Assembly: GCF_003056725.1 (NCBI RefSeq)
Contig: NZ_QBKZ01000002.1
Span: forward strand, 198,525 to 262,524
Direction of reading: 5' to 3'
DNA from: Mangrovicoccus ximenensis
GTDB lineage: Bacteria; Pseudomonadota; Alphaproteobacteria; Rhodobacterales; Rhodobacteraceae
DNA length: 64,000 bases
The translations under genes and the position numbers were made by a program. Below are positions 1 through 8,397 of the stretch, one piece after another (position 1 is the stretch's first letter; each line of letters begins with the position of its first letter). The notes below the pieces were generated by a model that did not search any database, had not been told where the DNA came from, and saw only the letters and a program-made list of their open reading frames with translations.

Positions 1-40
1 CCCCCTAAGTTACGGGCGTCATCTCGGACGTCACAACGCG

Positions 41-577
41 TCAAGCAACGAGGGTGATGGCCGGTCGCTTACGGAAGGTCGCCACTGCCTGATCGGTCCA
101 CGGTAAGTGGGCCTGCTTCTTGTCGTCGGGCGTCGGCAAGTGCCGGACACCCTCTGCCGGGTTTTGCGACAGCCAGCCAAGATCGATCGCGTGCTCGCAT
201 AGGATGACCAGCATCTGCGGGATATAATTGGCAAAGCGGACACGGTGTGCGTTGGCCCGCTGAGCCTTGATGACATCCTGCCGCGACAGCAGCTTCACGT
301 CCCGCTCGCCGATCTTTTCTTCAAGGTAGGTTAGAACCTTCTCATAATCTTGGCGGGTACGGGGCTTCAGCGACGTCCATCGATCTGAGACCCGGCAGTC
401 CTTCATCAAGGCCGACCAGCTGGTCTTGGCCTGGATCCTCTTCCCGGTCAGGATCTCCCAGTATTCGAGATCGAACTCGGGAGTCCTCTCTTGCGCGGCA
501 ATCCGATGGTAGCGGCCTTGAACGCGCACATACCATCGGCCGCTTGGATGCTGCCAAAGGAACTTCTTCTTCACCAA
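41..577 (-). pseudogene. Truncated tyrosine recombinase (integrase), N-terminal part
   Basis: The first ~178 residues look like a phage or island integrase: a lysine/arginine-rich N-terminal arm (VKKKFLWQHPSGRWYVRVQG) followed by a helical SAM-like core-binding domain. The frame stops just after RPAITLVA, where the catalytic domain should begin, so none of the R-H-R-Y active site is present. I place the start at TTG 577 or GTG 574 because GGAGG lies at 585-589, 7-10 bases upstream. The upstream alpA-like gene stops within this start (TGGTGA overlap), which suggests translational coupling. Seen: start, SD, stop. Inferred: integrase identity and loss of the catalytic domain. It is probably inactive. 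Confidence 0.7.
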
Positions 578-780
578 TCGACGTCCTCCAGCCCTTGCAC
601 GGCTCTGCCCGAGACAAAGGCCGAAAGCCCCTCGACGCTCCAGCGTGTCAGACCAGGAGCCAACTCTCGCCCACGAGGGACGCTGCCGTGAGCCACAAGG
701 TTGCGGCACTCATCGATCCGAACGCTCAGTAGATGTGCCGCGCCTCTCTCAGAGACGACCAATGGGCGAAGGTTGCTCAT
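571..780 (-). CDS. AlpA-like helix-turn-helix DNA-binding protein
   Basis: A 69-residue protein with the layout of AlpA/excisionase regulators: SERGAAHLLSV forms the first helix pair of a winged HTH and LTRWSVEGLSAFV ends it, where AlpA proteins carry a similar tryptophan-containing beta wing. Its stop overlaps the integrase start and its own start lies inside the end of the upstream excisionase gene (749-780), so three small genes form one overlapping operon. In integrative elements such proteins act as a recombination directionality factor or activate integrase transcription. The fold is inferred from pattern only. The start at ATG 780 is chosen because the residues before it look non-coding. 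Confidence 0.55.
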   Translation of the reverse strand: MSNLRPLVVSERGAAHLLSVRIDECRNLVAHGSVPRGRELAPGLTRWSVEGLSAFVSGRAVQGLEDVDW

Positions 781-1000
781 CAGAAGCCCCCTCGTCTGTC
801 TGATCGTTGCGAAGGGCCTGAACGGTATGTGCAGCCAAGAACTCATCGAGGGCACTCTCAGGGACAAGGAAGCGGCGCCCCACACGAACATGGCGCAAAC
901 GTCGGTCTCCGAGCAGAGACCGCACGTGCCGCACCGACAGTGACAGCCGCTCTGCGACGTGCTTCGGGGCGCTGTTGCGCAAATCAGCTGACGACCGCAT
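749..1000 (-). CDS. Excisionase-family HTH protein
   Basis: This frame encodes a helix-turn-helix of the excisionase type: AERLSLSVRHVRSLLGDRRL is the recognition unit and VRVGRRFLVPESALDEFL the wing and closing helix. Such proteins bind attachment sites and bias integrases toward excision. It opens the xis-alpA-int cassette, its 3' end overlapping the next start by about 30 bases. The first ten codons overlap a 20-base stretch (about 969-986) that matches the end of an insertion sequence seen three more times in the window, so the native N-terminus may have been replaced and the true start is uncertain (ATG 1000 gives 83 residues). Confidence 0.6.
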   Translation of the reverse strand: MRSSADLRNSAPKHVAERLSLSVRHVRSLLGDRRLRHVRVGRRFLVPESALDEFLAAHTVQALRNDQTDEGASDEQPSPIGRL

Positions 1001-1023
1001 CCCGGCCGTCAGGCCGGGTTTTT
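1001..1023 (+). terminator. Rho-independent terminator
   Basis: A perfect 7-bp stem (CCCGGCC/GGCCGGG) with a GTCA loop, followed by five T on the plus strand. No plus-strand gene precedes it here, so it is probably left from a lost upstream gene, or it insulates the tRNA gene. Confidence 0.75.
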
Positions 1024-1112
1024 GCGTTTCCGGAGCCCGTGAAATTCCTTCCGATTTTCTGTGCGAAAGCGCTTGTGCCCGTCCGCGGGCGCCGCTATAC
1101 GCGCCGGACAAC

Positions 1113-1189
1113 GCGGTTGTAGCTCAGTTGGTTAGAGTACCGGCCTGTCACGCCGGGGGTCGCGGGTTCGAGCCCCGTCAACCGCGCCA
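1113..1189 (+). tRNA. tRNA-Asp (GTC)
   Basis: A complete cloverleaf: acceptor GCGGTTG pairs with CAACCGC at 1179-1185; D-arm AGCTCAGTTGG; anticodon stem CCGGC/GCCGG around loop CTGTCAC with anticodon GTC; T-arm GCGGGTTCGAGCCCCGT; discriminator G and an encoded CCA (1187-1189). It charges aspartate and reads GAC/GAU. The sequence diverges directly after the CCA into a tyrS fragment, which marks a join. Confidence 0.96.
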
Positions 1190-1190
1190 C

Positions 1191-1299
1191 TTGTCCCGGA
1201 GGTCAGCGCGTCGTCAAGCGACTGCAGGTCGGTGCAGTCCGCCATATAGCCGCGCGACTGCATGACATTGAGAAACTCGGATCGAGGAGTATAGGTCAT
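1191..1299 (-). pseudogene. tyrS: tyrS 5' fragment (tyrosyl-tRNA synthetase)
   Basis: About 36 codons from ATG 1299. [20 protein letters not shown] is the typical alphaproteobacterial TyrS opening, which should run on into the Rossmann catalytic domain. The frame is cut near 1191, immediately after the tRNA-Asp CCA. TyrS activates tyrosine and loads tRNA-Tyr, so this remnant cannot be the functional copy. The divergent pairing with anmK 42 bases away matches the usual Rhodobacterales arrangement, which supports both identifications. Confidence 0.75.
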
Positions 1300-1341
1300 C
1301 GGTGTCGCCCTTTTTCGGATGGGCGGGGTATAGGGGGTTCG

Positions 1342-1595
1342 ATGGATGAGGAAAAGGCCTCTGGCGCGGTCCGCGCGCTGGGGACGATGTCGGGAACGTC
1401 GCTGGACGGGGTCGATGCGGCGGTGCTGGTGACGGACGGGGTGTCGATCAAGGGATTCGGCCCGACCGGCTACCGGGCCTATGGCGGGAACGAGGCGGCG
1501 GTGCTGCGGGCCGCGCTCGGGCGCTGGCCGGGCGAGGAGGGCGTCGCGGGGGCGGCCGATCTGATCGATTTTGACGTCGAACTTGGGCGGCACAT
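1342..1595 (+). pseudogene. anmK: anmK 5' fragment (anhydro-N-acetylmuramic acid kinase)
   Basis: From ATG 1342 the frame gives [20 protein letters not shown], the phosphate-binding opening of AnmK, which phosphorylates and opens 1,6-anhydro-MurNAc in cell-wall recycling. Similarity fades after roughly 75-80 residues, where the reading frame runs into a minus-strand IS3-type transposase near 1595. AnmK is normally about 370 residues, so most of it is missing. The divergent start opposite tyrS is the native context. Non-functional as it stands. Confidence 0.75.
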
Positions 1596-1961
1596 GAGGA
1601 TGACGGCGTGCGCGGACGCGTGGGCGGCGATGAACTGCAGCTTCGTGTTCATTGTTTCGCCGCCCACTGAGCGAAGCCGGTCAGGTCGCGCCACCGGTTC
1701 GAGGAACATGACCGGCGCCGAAGCTTTGCGCATCACCTCCACCTCTTCCTTCAGGCGGCGGTTCTCGCGGCGCAGCTCGGCCAGTTCCGCGGCCTCGGCT
1801 GAACCAGCGGCCGCCAGTTCGAGCCGCCAGCTTTTCAGCTGCGATGCGGACACGCCGAGCTCCCGGGCCACGCTGGTCTGGGTGGCACCGGGTTCGGAAA
1901 GGCGCGCAACGGCCTGCTCCTTGAATTCGGCGGTGAAGTGACGGCGGGGCTGTCTGCTCAT
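1596..1961 (-). mobile_element. IS3-family transposase OrfA with start of OrfB, truncated
   Basis: From ATG 1961 the frame starts [20 protein letters not shown], the classical IS3 OrfA helix-turn-helix, with [16 protein letters not shown] as recognition helix and a leucine-zipper-like coil ([20 protein letters not shown]). OrfB seems to begin in the same frame at [20 protein letters not shown] and is cut near 1596 where anmK begins. No DDE catalytic residues remain. The terminal sequence at about 1975-2021 includes the palindrome CTGGGAGTAATTTAACTCCCAG and directly abuts an IS110 fragment, so this element sits inside another IS. Confidence 0.8.
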
Positions 1962-2021
1962 CTGGGATCCCTCTCTCTGGGAGTAATTTAACTCCCAGTC
2001 CGGGACCCGGGGGCAAGGTCA

Positions 2022-2190
2022 ACCGAACCCTCCGGCCCAACAGCGCAGACCTGGAAGCTGCCCTTCGCCAGGTCGATTGCCAGCATGCTGATCGTCGTCG
2101 TCATTGATGTGCCCTCCGTTCGGTTCCGATGGAACCATCATGGCATACGAGATGCCGTTGGATGGGGGCATCCACCGCATCAGGTCAAAT
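2022..2190 (-). mobile_element. IS110/IS1111-family transposase 5' end, interrupted
   Basis: On the minus strand ATG 2104 opens MTTTISMLAIDLAKGSFQVC, the conserved N-terminus of IS110-type transposases, whose DEDD (RuvC-like) domain starts with the AIDLAK aspartate. Only about 27 codons remain before the IS3 terminus at 2021. The bases upstream to about 2190 match the style of the non-coding leader found before such transposases. The IS3 element therefore inserted into, or was joined to, an IS110 element. It is inactive. Confidence 0.7.
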
Positions 2191-2346
2191 CGAGCTGTGC
2201 CGTGTCTTCCGGCCGCTGTGCACGGAAACGGGGCAAAAATCTGACGGGGCCTACCGAACTGTAACCGAACCGTCAGACACGCGTTACGTTCGCCCGCCAT
2301 CAGGGCGCGGAGCCATTTCCGATTCCGAACGCCCCCGGGGGATTCC
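2191..2346. other. Intergenic, upstream region of the nucleotidase gene
   Basis: No gene seen. It must carry the promoter of the following gene; CCCGGGGGATT before ATG 2347 is a plausible ribosome binding site. The left edge with the IS110 leader is not sharply definable. Confidence 0.4.
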
Positions 2347-5300
2347 ATGTCTGTCGAACCTGTCGAAACCTTGTCCTTCGGGACCGGTGCCGCCTTCACG
2401 CTGCAGCTTTTCCACGTCTCCGACCAAGAGGCCAATGCCAATTCGGTCGACGTGATCCCGAACTTCTCCGCCGTGCTGAATGCGCTGCGAGCCGAGGATA
2501 TCGACGGCGACGGCATCGGCGGCCATGGCGAGACGCTGTTCCTCAGCTCCGGCGATGCCTGGATCCCCGGCCTGTTCTATGACGCGTCCGAAGAGCTTTA
2601 TGGCCAGGGCGGTGCGGCCGACCTGATGATCCAGAACCTGCTGGGCGTCCAGGCCATCGCCTTCGGCAACCACGAATTCGACAAGGGCAACGGCGCGATC
2701 GCCAATATCCTGCAGGGGCTCGCCGAGGACGGCAGCGCGGCTTTCGATGCGTCGGCCTTCCCGTACCTCTCGGGCAATATCGATTTCTCCGCCGATCCAT
2801 CGCTGGGCGGGCTGGTCACCGCCGACGGCCAGGCGGCGGAGGACATAGCCGGGCGGATCGCGGGGAGCACGGTGGTCAGCACGGAGAACGGCACCCGGAT
2901 CGGCGTCGTCGCCGCGACCACGCCGACCATCCCGGTGATCTCCAGCCCCTCGGCCGAGACTGCCGTGTCTCCGGCGCAGTTCAGCGGCAATCCGACGGCG
3001 GCCGACCTCGATGCGCTGGCGGCGGTGATCCAGGAAGATGTCGACGCGCTGCTTGCGGCGAACCCGGATCTCGACAAGGTCATCCTGATGGCCCACATGC
3101 AGGACATCCGCATCGAGGAGGCGCTGGCGACGCGGCTCTCGGATGTCGACATCATCATTTCGGGCGGCTCGAACACCCGGCTCTTCGACGGCAATGACGC
3201 GGGCTACGAGGGCGACGCGGCGCAGGGCGGCTATCCCTATTTCACCACCGATGCCGACGGGCTGCCGGTGGCGGTCGTCAATACCGACTACCAGTACAAG
3301 TATGTCGGTCGGCTGGTCATCGATTTCGACGATAACGGCGTGATCATCCCGGAAAGCTACGACGCGGAGGTCTCGGGTGCCTGGGCCACCGACGCGGCGG
3401 GCGTGGCCGCGCTCGGTGCGGAAGGCATGGCCGATCCGGAGATCGTTGCCATTGCCGAGGCGGTGCGCGACGTGATCGTGGCGGGCGAGAGCGAATGGTA
3501 CGGCGCGGCCAGCGTCTTCCTGAACGGCAACCGCACCGGTGGCGGCACCGACGGGGTGCGCACCCAGGAGACCAACCTGGGCAACCTGACGGCAGATGCC
3601 AATCTGGCCTATGCCAAGGGATATGACGCGAGCGTGCTGGTCTCGATCAAGAACGGCGGCGGCATCCGCGACTCGATCGGCCAGACGGTGGTCCTGGGCG
3701 GCTCGAACGGCGAGGCCGCCCGGCTGCCGAACGAGGCGGTGCCCGGCGCCAAGCCCGAGGGCGGCATCAGCTCGAACGACATCGGCAACGTGCTGGCCTT
3801 CAACAACGGACTGTCGCTGGTCAGCCTGACCACGGCCGAACTGGCCGCCGTGCTGGAACACGCGGTGTCGAACGAGCCGTTCAGCCAGGAGGCGGGCGCG
3901 GGCAGCTTCGGCCAGTTCGGCGGGCTGCGCTTCAGCTTCGATCCCGATGCGGCGCCGGGCAGCCGCGTGCAGAACGCGGTGATCGTCGACGATGCCGGTG
4001 CGGTGCTGCACGAGATCGTCCGCGATGGCGGCATCGTCGACAATGGCGGCATGAGCTTCCGCGCGGTGACGCTCGACTATCTTGCGGGCGGCGGCGACGG
4101 CTATCCGATGGGCGCGCTGTCGAACCCGGACCTGGTGAACCTCTACGATCTCGAGGCCTCCGCGGCGCATGATGTGGTGGACGGCTTCGCCGCGGGCTAC
4201 GAGCAGGACGCGCTGGCCGAGTACCTGCTGGCGGAATACGGCACCGGCGAGGACCGCAAGACCTTCGACCAGGCCGATACCGTGGTCGAAGAGGACACCC
4301 GCATCCAGAACCTGGATTACCGCGCGACCGACACGTCCTTCCACGATACCTCGGCGAAGGACAGCCTGACGATCCTGCTGACCAATGACGACGGCTATTC
4401 CGCCGAAGGCCTGGCTGCGATGCACGAGGCGCTGGCGGAGGCCGGGCACACCGTCTACGTGGTCGCGCCGAAGGGCCAGAATTCGGGCGGCGGCTCGACG
4501 CTGGGCGGCACCGATGCGCTGCTTTCCGGGATCGAGGTCATGGAATATGCCGACGGCCAGTGGTGGGTGGACGGCACGCCGACCGCTGCCGTGATGGCGG
4601 CGCTCGACGGAATTCTCGCAGGCGAGCAGGTCGACCTGGTGATTTCGGGCACCAACGAGGGCGAGAATATCGGCGCCTTCTCCAACATTTCGGGCACGGT
4701 CGGCGCGGCGGTCGAGGCGATCTCGCGCGGGATCCCGGCCATCGCGGTCTCGGCCGGCAGCGGCGTCGACGGGAGCTTCGACGGCGCCTATGCGCGCGCG
4801 GGCAGCTATGTCGCCGAGCTGATCGGCCAGCTGAAGGCTGCGCAGACCGGCGAAACGCTGCTGCCGCAGGGCACCGGCCTGACGGTCAACGTGCCCTCGG
4901 CCGATCCGGAAGGCGTGGCCTACACGGAGATCACCGGCGAGGCGCCCTACATGCTGGGCGTGGCGGAACACGCGGAGGGCAACCCCGCGACCTACGGGTT
5001 GGCGGCGACCCCCGGCACGGTCACTGGCGCGGAGGACTCCGAGGTCAGCCGGTTCCTCGACAACGTGCTGACCGTCTCGGCGATGGACGGCAACTGGAGT
5101 GCCGATGCCGGGACCCGCGAGGCGCTGGCCGCGCGGATCGACTTCGCGACCACCGGCGCGGCGGCAGCGCCGCTGAAGATCGTGCTGACCAATGACGACG
5201 GCGTCGGCTCCGACGGCACGGCGGCGCTCTACGATGCGCTGGTCGCCGCCGGGCACGAGGTGGCCATCGTCGCGCCGATGGCGCCGCAGGAAGGCGCGGG

Positions 5301-6867
5301 CACCGGGCTGACCCTCTCGGGCTTCATGGTGACCGAGTATTCGCAGGGCTGGTTCGCGGATGCGGCGCCGTCGACGGTGGTCGGCACGGCTCTCGGCGCG
5401 CTGATGACCGGCGAGTATGCGCCCGACCTGGTGGTCGCGGGGATCAATGACGGGCTGCTCGCGGGGTCTGACCTGCGCTATTCGGGCACGGCCGGGGCGA
5501 TCCAGGCCGCGGTCATGGGCTTCGGCACCGGGGTGATCTCGGTCGCGGCCGAACGCGCCGGGGATCATGCTTTCGCCGCCGAGGCGGTGCTGGAGCTGAT
5601 CGCCGACCTGCAGGCGACCGCGGGCGAGGGCGCGCTGCTCGAGGGCGGGCTGTCGGTCAATATCCCGGCCGGAGCCTCCTTCGCGTCGGACGTGGTGTTC
5701 TCGGTCAACGACCAGGCCTCGGCGACGCGGCTGGCGGTCGGCGAGATTGCCGATGGCAGCTACGGCTTCGTCCGCGAGGCGGGGCTGTCCTCGTCGGATG
5801 CGCTCTCCGAAGGCGCGGCGCTGGCGCGCGGGGCGATCGCCATCACCGCACTCGACGCCAATTACGGCGCCGATGACGCGACGGCGGCAGCGATCGGAGA
5901 TCTGCTGGGCATGGCGCTCGGCGAGTTGGCCGCGCTGCCCGCAGGCGAGGAACCGCTGGTGGCCGAGGCCGCCGACGGCACGAAGCTCTTGCTCGATGCG
6001 GGCACGGGTGCTGTCCGGGACGAGCTCGGCCATGCCAATGCGACGGTCATCGGCCTGGGCGATTTCGACGGTGACGGCCGGACCGACCTGCTGCTGCGCC
6101 ATGACGATTTCGGCTGGATGAAGACGCTGGCGGCTGCGGGCGAGGGGGCGATCATCGGCAATGCCGCGAACGCCTTCGTGCTGGCGCTGGACGCGGATGG
6201 CGACGGCGCGGACGAGCTGCTGATGCAGCGCGGGACCGGCAACTACTTCCTGGCAGAAGCCGACGGCAGCCAGATCGGGGGTCTCCTGCGCGCGGGCCAC
6301 GACATGTTCGGGGCGGCCGACATGAACGGCGACGGGGTCGAGGACATCCTGACCGAACGCCCGGACGGTACGTTGGCCTGGCTCGACCTGGAAACCGGCG
6401 AGGGCCACGGCTTCGGCCGCGGCGCGGGGACCACTGCCCTGGCGGTCGCGGATGCCGATGGCGACGGGCTCGCCGAGCTGATCGTGGAAACCGGGATCGG
6501 CCGGACCGTGGCGCTTGATGCCGAAGGCGCGAAAGTTGCCGATTACGGGATGCCGGGCAAGCTGCTGGCGGCGGGCGACCTGGTCTTCGGCGGTGCCGAC
6601 GAGCTGGTCTTCGAGACGGCGACCGGCGTGGCGGTGCAGGACGGCGCAACCGGCGCGCTGCTGGCCGAGATCGAGGGCGCGCTTGCCGGGATCCACCGCG
6701 GCGGGGAGGGCCATGCCGATGCGCTGATCTTCGGGACCGGTGAGGGCCATGCCCGCTACGACATGCAGTCCGGCGCGATGGCGCCGCTCGAGGCTGGCGG
6801 TTTCGACTTGATCCTGCAGGACCCGGCGGGCTTCGGCGGCCTCGCCTGGCAGGACCAGATCGCCTGA
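2347..6867 (+). CDS. Large 5'-nucleotidase / tandem SurE / FG-GAP repeat protein
   Basis: A 1506-residue protein. Residues ~15-340 form a metallophosphatase domain (metal-binding GNHEFD near 107) and ~390-600 a 5'-nucleotidase C-terminal domain (LGNLTADANLAY; DYLAGGGDGYPM). Two SurE-type phosphatase domains follow: one from ~674 (ILLTNDDGYSAEGL, SGTNEGENIG) and one from ~943 (IVLTNDDGVGSDG, AGINDG). From ~1230 there are FG-GAP/VCBS-like repeats with calcium-binding DxDGDG motifs (DFDGDGRTD, DADGDGADE, DMNGDGVED, DADGDGLAE). No N-terminal signal peptide is visible; the acidic, glycine-rich, cysteine-poor sequence resembles type I-secreted proteins. Family knowledge: such enzymes strip phosphate from nucleotides. 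Inference: an extracellular phosphate- or nucleoside-scavenging enzyme. The second SurE domain looks more diverged and may be structural. The gene appears intact. Confidence 0.85.
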   Translation: MSVEPVETLSFGTGAAFTLQLFHVSDQEANANSVDVIPNFSAVLNALRAEDIDGDGIGGHGETLFLSSGDAWIPGLFYDASEELYGQGGAADLMIQNLLGVQAIAFGNHEFDKGNGAIANILQGLAEDGSAAFDASAFPYLSGNIDFSADPSLGGLVTADGQAAEDIAGRIAGSTVVSTENGTRIGVVAATTPTIPVISSPSAETAVSPAQFSGNPTAADLDALAAVIQEDVDALLAANPDLDKVILMAHMQDIRIEEALATRLSDVDIIISGGSNTRLFDGNDAGYEGDAAQGGYPYFTTDADGLPVAVVNTDYQYKYVGRLVIDFDDNGVIIPESYDAEVSGAWATDAAGVAALGAEGMADPEIVAIAEAVRDVIVAGESEWYGAASVFLNGNRTGGGTDGVRTQETNLGNLTADANLAYAKGYDASVLVSIKNGGGIRDSIGQTVVLGGSNGEAARLPNEAVPGAKPEGGISSNDIGNVLAFNNGLSLVSLTTAELAAVLEHAVSNEPFSQEAGAGSFGQFGGLRFSFDPDAAPGSRVQNAVIVDDAGAVLHEIVRDGGIVDNGGMSFRAVTLDYLAGGGDGYPMGALSNPDLVNLYDLEASAAHDVVDGFAAGYEQDALAEYLLAEYGTGEDRKTFDQADTVVEEDTRIQNLDYRATDTSFHDTSAKDSLTILLTNDDGYSAEGLAAMHEALAEAGHTVYVVAPKGQNSGGGSTLGGTDALLSGIEVMEYADGQWWVDGTPTAAVMAALDGILAGEQVDLVISGTNEGENIGAFSNISGTVGAAVEAISRGIPAIAVSAGSGVDGSFDGAYARAGSYVAELIGQLKAAQTGETLLPQGTGLTVNVPSADPEGVAYTEITGEAPYMLGVAEHAEGNPATYGLAATPGTVTGAEDSEVSRFLDNVLTVSAMDGNWSADAGTREALAARIDFATTGAAAAPLKIVLTNDDGVGSDGTAALYDALVAAGHEVAIVAPMAPQEGAGTGLTLSGFMVTEYSQGWFADAAPSTVVGTALGALMTGEYAPDLVVAGINDGLLAGSDLRYSGTAGAIQAAVMGFGTGVISVAAERAGDHAFAAEAVLELIADLQATAGEGALLEGGLSVNIPAGASFASDVVFSVNDQASATRLAVGEIADGSYGFVREAGLSSSDALSEGAALARGAIAITALDANYGADDATAAAIGDLLGMALGELAALPAGEEPLVAEAADGTKLLLDAGTGAVRDELGHANATVIGLGDFDGDGRTDLLLRHDDFGWMKTLAAAGEGAIIGNAANAFVLALDADGDGADELLMQRGTGNYFLAEADGSQIGGLLRAGHDMFGAADMNGDGVEDILTERPDGTLAWLDLETGEGHGFGRGAGTTALAVADADGDGLAELIVETGIGRTVALDAEGAKVADYGMPGKLLAAGDLVFGGADELVFETATGVAVQDGATGALLAEIEGALAGIHRGGEGHADALIFGTGEGHARYDMQSGAMAPLEAGGFDLILQDPAGFGGLAWQDQIA

Positions 6868-6873
6868 CCGTCC

Positions 6874-6942
6874 TGCCCGCGCCGCACGAGGCGCGGGCAA
6901 CCGCAAGTCAAACCGCCCGCTGCAGCCTGTTGCAGCGGGCGG
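6874..6942. terminator. Two strong hairpins between genes
   Basis: A 10-bp perfect stem (6874-6883 with 6890-6899) is followed by a 12-bp perfect stem (6913-6924 with 6931-6942). They lie just after the stop of the nucleotidase gene. There is no long T-run. The first probably ends the nucleotidase transcript; the second could end the minus-strand gene that originally faced it. Confidence 0.6.
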
Positions 6943-6960
6943 CGTGCGTTTCGGGCTGGC

Positions 6961-7021
6961 CTATTCCTGGATGGCAGGCGTGTCGGGGAGGGTCCGTGCC
7001 TGCGTCCCAGCTGAGGCGGCT
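6961..7021 (-). pseudogene. C-terminal tail of an unidentified gene
   Basis: About 20 codons ending TLPDTPAIQE then TAG at 6961. The tail is cut off at an IS-like end (7022-7053). It is too short to identify. It may be the true C-terminus of the DsbD-domain gene next to it, separated by IS-mediated deletion, or a different gene. Confidence 0.3.
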
Positions 7022-7053
7022 TTTTGAGGTGGTCCCCGTTTCCCGGACAGTTT
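7022..7053. mobile_element. Solo insertion-sequence end
   Basis: The sequence TGAGGTGGTCCCCGTTTCCC and the following GGACAGTTTT have the form of an IS3-type terminal repeat. Nothing else of the element remains. It sits exactly at the break in the DsbD-domain gene, so it probably marks an IS-mediated deletion. Confidence 0.45.
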
Positions 7054-7613
7054 TGCGGGGTGACGCGCAGCCCGTCCTTGATCGGCGCGACCTGGCAGCT
7101 TGCCGAGGCGATGCGGCCGCGGTCGGGCTGGGCGGCCATGGCGCTGCGGATCGCGGCCGGAGCCGACTGGTTGCTGCCGAAATAGGCCTGGTTCACCGCG
7201 ACGCAGATGTCGCGGCAGAGCCCCAGCTCGGCCATCCCGGCGACGCTGACCGGCTTCGCGGGATCGGCCGGGAACAGCTCCACCGGCAGGACGACCTCGC
7301 CGGAATAGCCCAGCGTGCGCTGTCCGAAGGTCTCGAAGACCTGCGGGCGCGGCCAGTGCAGGCGCACCGCCTTGAGGTTCTCCGAGGCGCTCCAGTCGAA
7401 GCGCGGCGGGATGCCGACATCGCCGGGGCTGCGCCAGTAGGTTTTCCAGCCGTCGGCAACCTGGATGCGCAGGCCCGCCATCACCGTGCCCTGCGGCGTG
7501 ACCCAGCCATCGACCACGTCGACATGGACGAGGTCGTTGTGGTCGGCCGCGGCGGGCAGGGCGGCGAGCGAGGCGCTGAGCGCAAGGCAGAGTCGGGCGA
7601 TGAGGGCTTTCAT
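7054..7613 (-). pseudogene. DsbD-domain (thiol-disulfide) periplasmic protein, 3' truncated
   Basis: ATG 7613 opens a signal peptide (MKALIARLCLALSASLAALP, cleavage after AAA) and a domain like the periplasmic alpha domain of DsbD: WKTYWRSPGDVGIPPRFDW near residue 55 and LGLCRDICVAVNQ near residue 130, with the CxxxC pair that shuttles electrons in DsbD. The family is usually ~260-280 residues. Here similarity ends at about residue 187, where an IS end begins, so the last third is lost. Likely role: periplasmic disulfide reduction or cytochrome c maturation. The promoter region is shared divergently with yqgE. Confidence 0.75.
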
Positions 7614-7728
7614 GGGAAGGTTGATTACCAGAAACCCGCCCCGGCAAAAGTCACATTCAGGTCAGGCTTGTGTCACCTGTGGCGCCGCCGCACTTGATGA
7701 AACGCCCAAGCGCTGCCACTTTGGGGGC

Positions 7729-8301
7729 ATGGATGACTCCGAAGACTTCGATCTCAGCGGCAAGGTGCTGATTGCCATGCCCGGCATGGGCGATCCCCGT
7801 TTCGAAAAGACGGTGATCTTCCTCTGTGCCCATTCGTCCGACGGCGCGATGGGCCTCATCTTCAACAAGCCCGCGCAGGACGTGAGCTTCTCCGAGTTGC
7901 TCGAGCGGCTGGAGATCACGCCGGTGGCGGGGGCGTCCTCGCCCGCGATCTTCGTCGGCGGCCCGGTGGAACATGCCCGCGGCTTCGTGCTGCATTCGGC
8001 GGATTACGCGTCCGAGAACACCACGCTGCAGGTGGATGACCATTTCGGCATGACCGCGACGGTGGACGTGCTTGAGGACATCGCCCGCGGTTTCGGCCCG
8101 AATTCGGCGCTGCTGGCGCTCGGCTATTCCGGCTGGGGGCCGGGGCAGCTCGAGGACGAGATCGCCGAGAACGGCTGGCTGGTGTGCGATGCGGACGACG
8201 CGCTGGTCTTCGGCACCGAGCCCGAGGGCAAGTGGCAGGCCGCGCTGGCGCGGCTGGGCGTCGACCCGTTCACCCTTTCGGCGGATGCAGGCCACGCGTG
8301 A
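7729..8301 (+). CDS. YqgE/AlgH family protein
   Basis: 190 residues from ATG 7729. LSGKVLIAMPGMGDPRFEKT and VIFLCAHSSDGAMGLIFNKP are the family signature, with FVGGPVEHARGFVLHS in the middle. The length matches the family (180-200). YqgE/AlgH proteins are cytosolic with no established biochemical activity; alginate regulation was proposed from Pseudomonas genetics. I chose ATG 7729 because the sequence before it does not look like coding and the family begins near this motif. It is one of the few intact genes in the first 10 kb, divergent from the DsbD-domain gene. Confidence 0.92.
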   Translation: MDDSEDFDLSGKVLIAMPGMGDPRFEKTVIFLCAHSSDGAMGLIFNKPAQDVSFSELLERLEITPVAGASSPAIFVGGPVEHARGFVLHSADYASENTTLQVDDHFGMTATVDVLEDIARGFGPNSALLALGYSGWGPGQLEDEIAENGWLVCDADDALVFGTEPEGKWQAALARLGVDPFTLSADAGHA

Positions 8302-8312
8302 CGCCCGTTGAC

Positions 8313-8396
8313 ATGACCTTGACGGCCGCGCGGGTGCTGACCCCCGCCGGACCGGAAGAGACGCCGCTCGCCATCGCGGGCGGCGCCGTCCGCGCC
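8313..8396 (+). pseudogene. N-terminal fragment of an amidohydrolase-like gene
   Basis: ATG 8313 opens TAARVLTPAGPEETPLAIAG, the beta-strand start typical of metal-dependent amidohydrolases or guanine-deaminase-like proteins before the HxH metal motif. It runs about 28 codons and is then joined to the middle of an aldehyde dehydrogenase gene near 8396. Assignment rests on the opening pattern only, so it is tentative. Confidence 0.35.
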
Positions 8397-8397
8397 G

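Noticed and set aside
1113..1189. tRNA-Asp as attachment site of the xis-alpA-int cassette
   Set aside because: The cassette lies on the 5' side of the tRNA, no repeat of the tRNA 3' end is found, and the 3' side is a tyrS fragment.
2284..6906. A 1540-codon open frame on the minus strand opposite the nucleotidase gene
   Set aside because: Arginine/histidine-rich antisense of a high-GC gene with no domain signal. The plus strand has clear motifs throughout.
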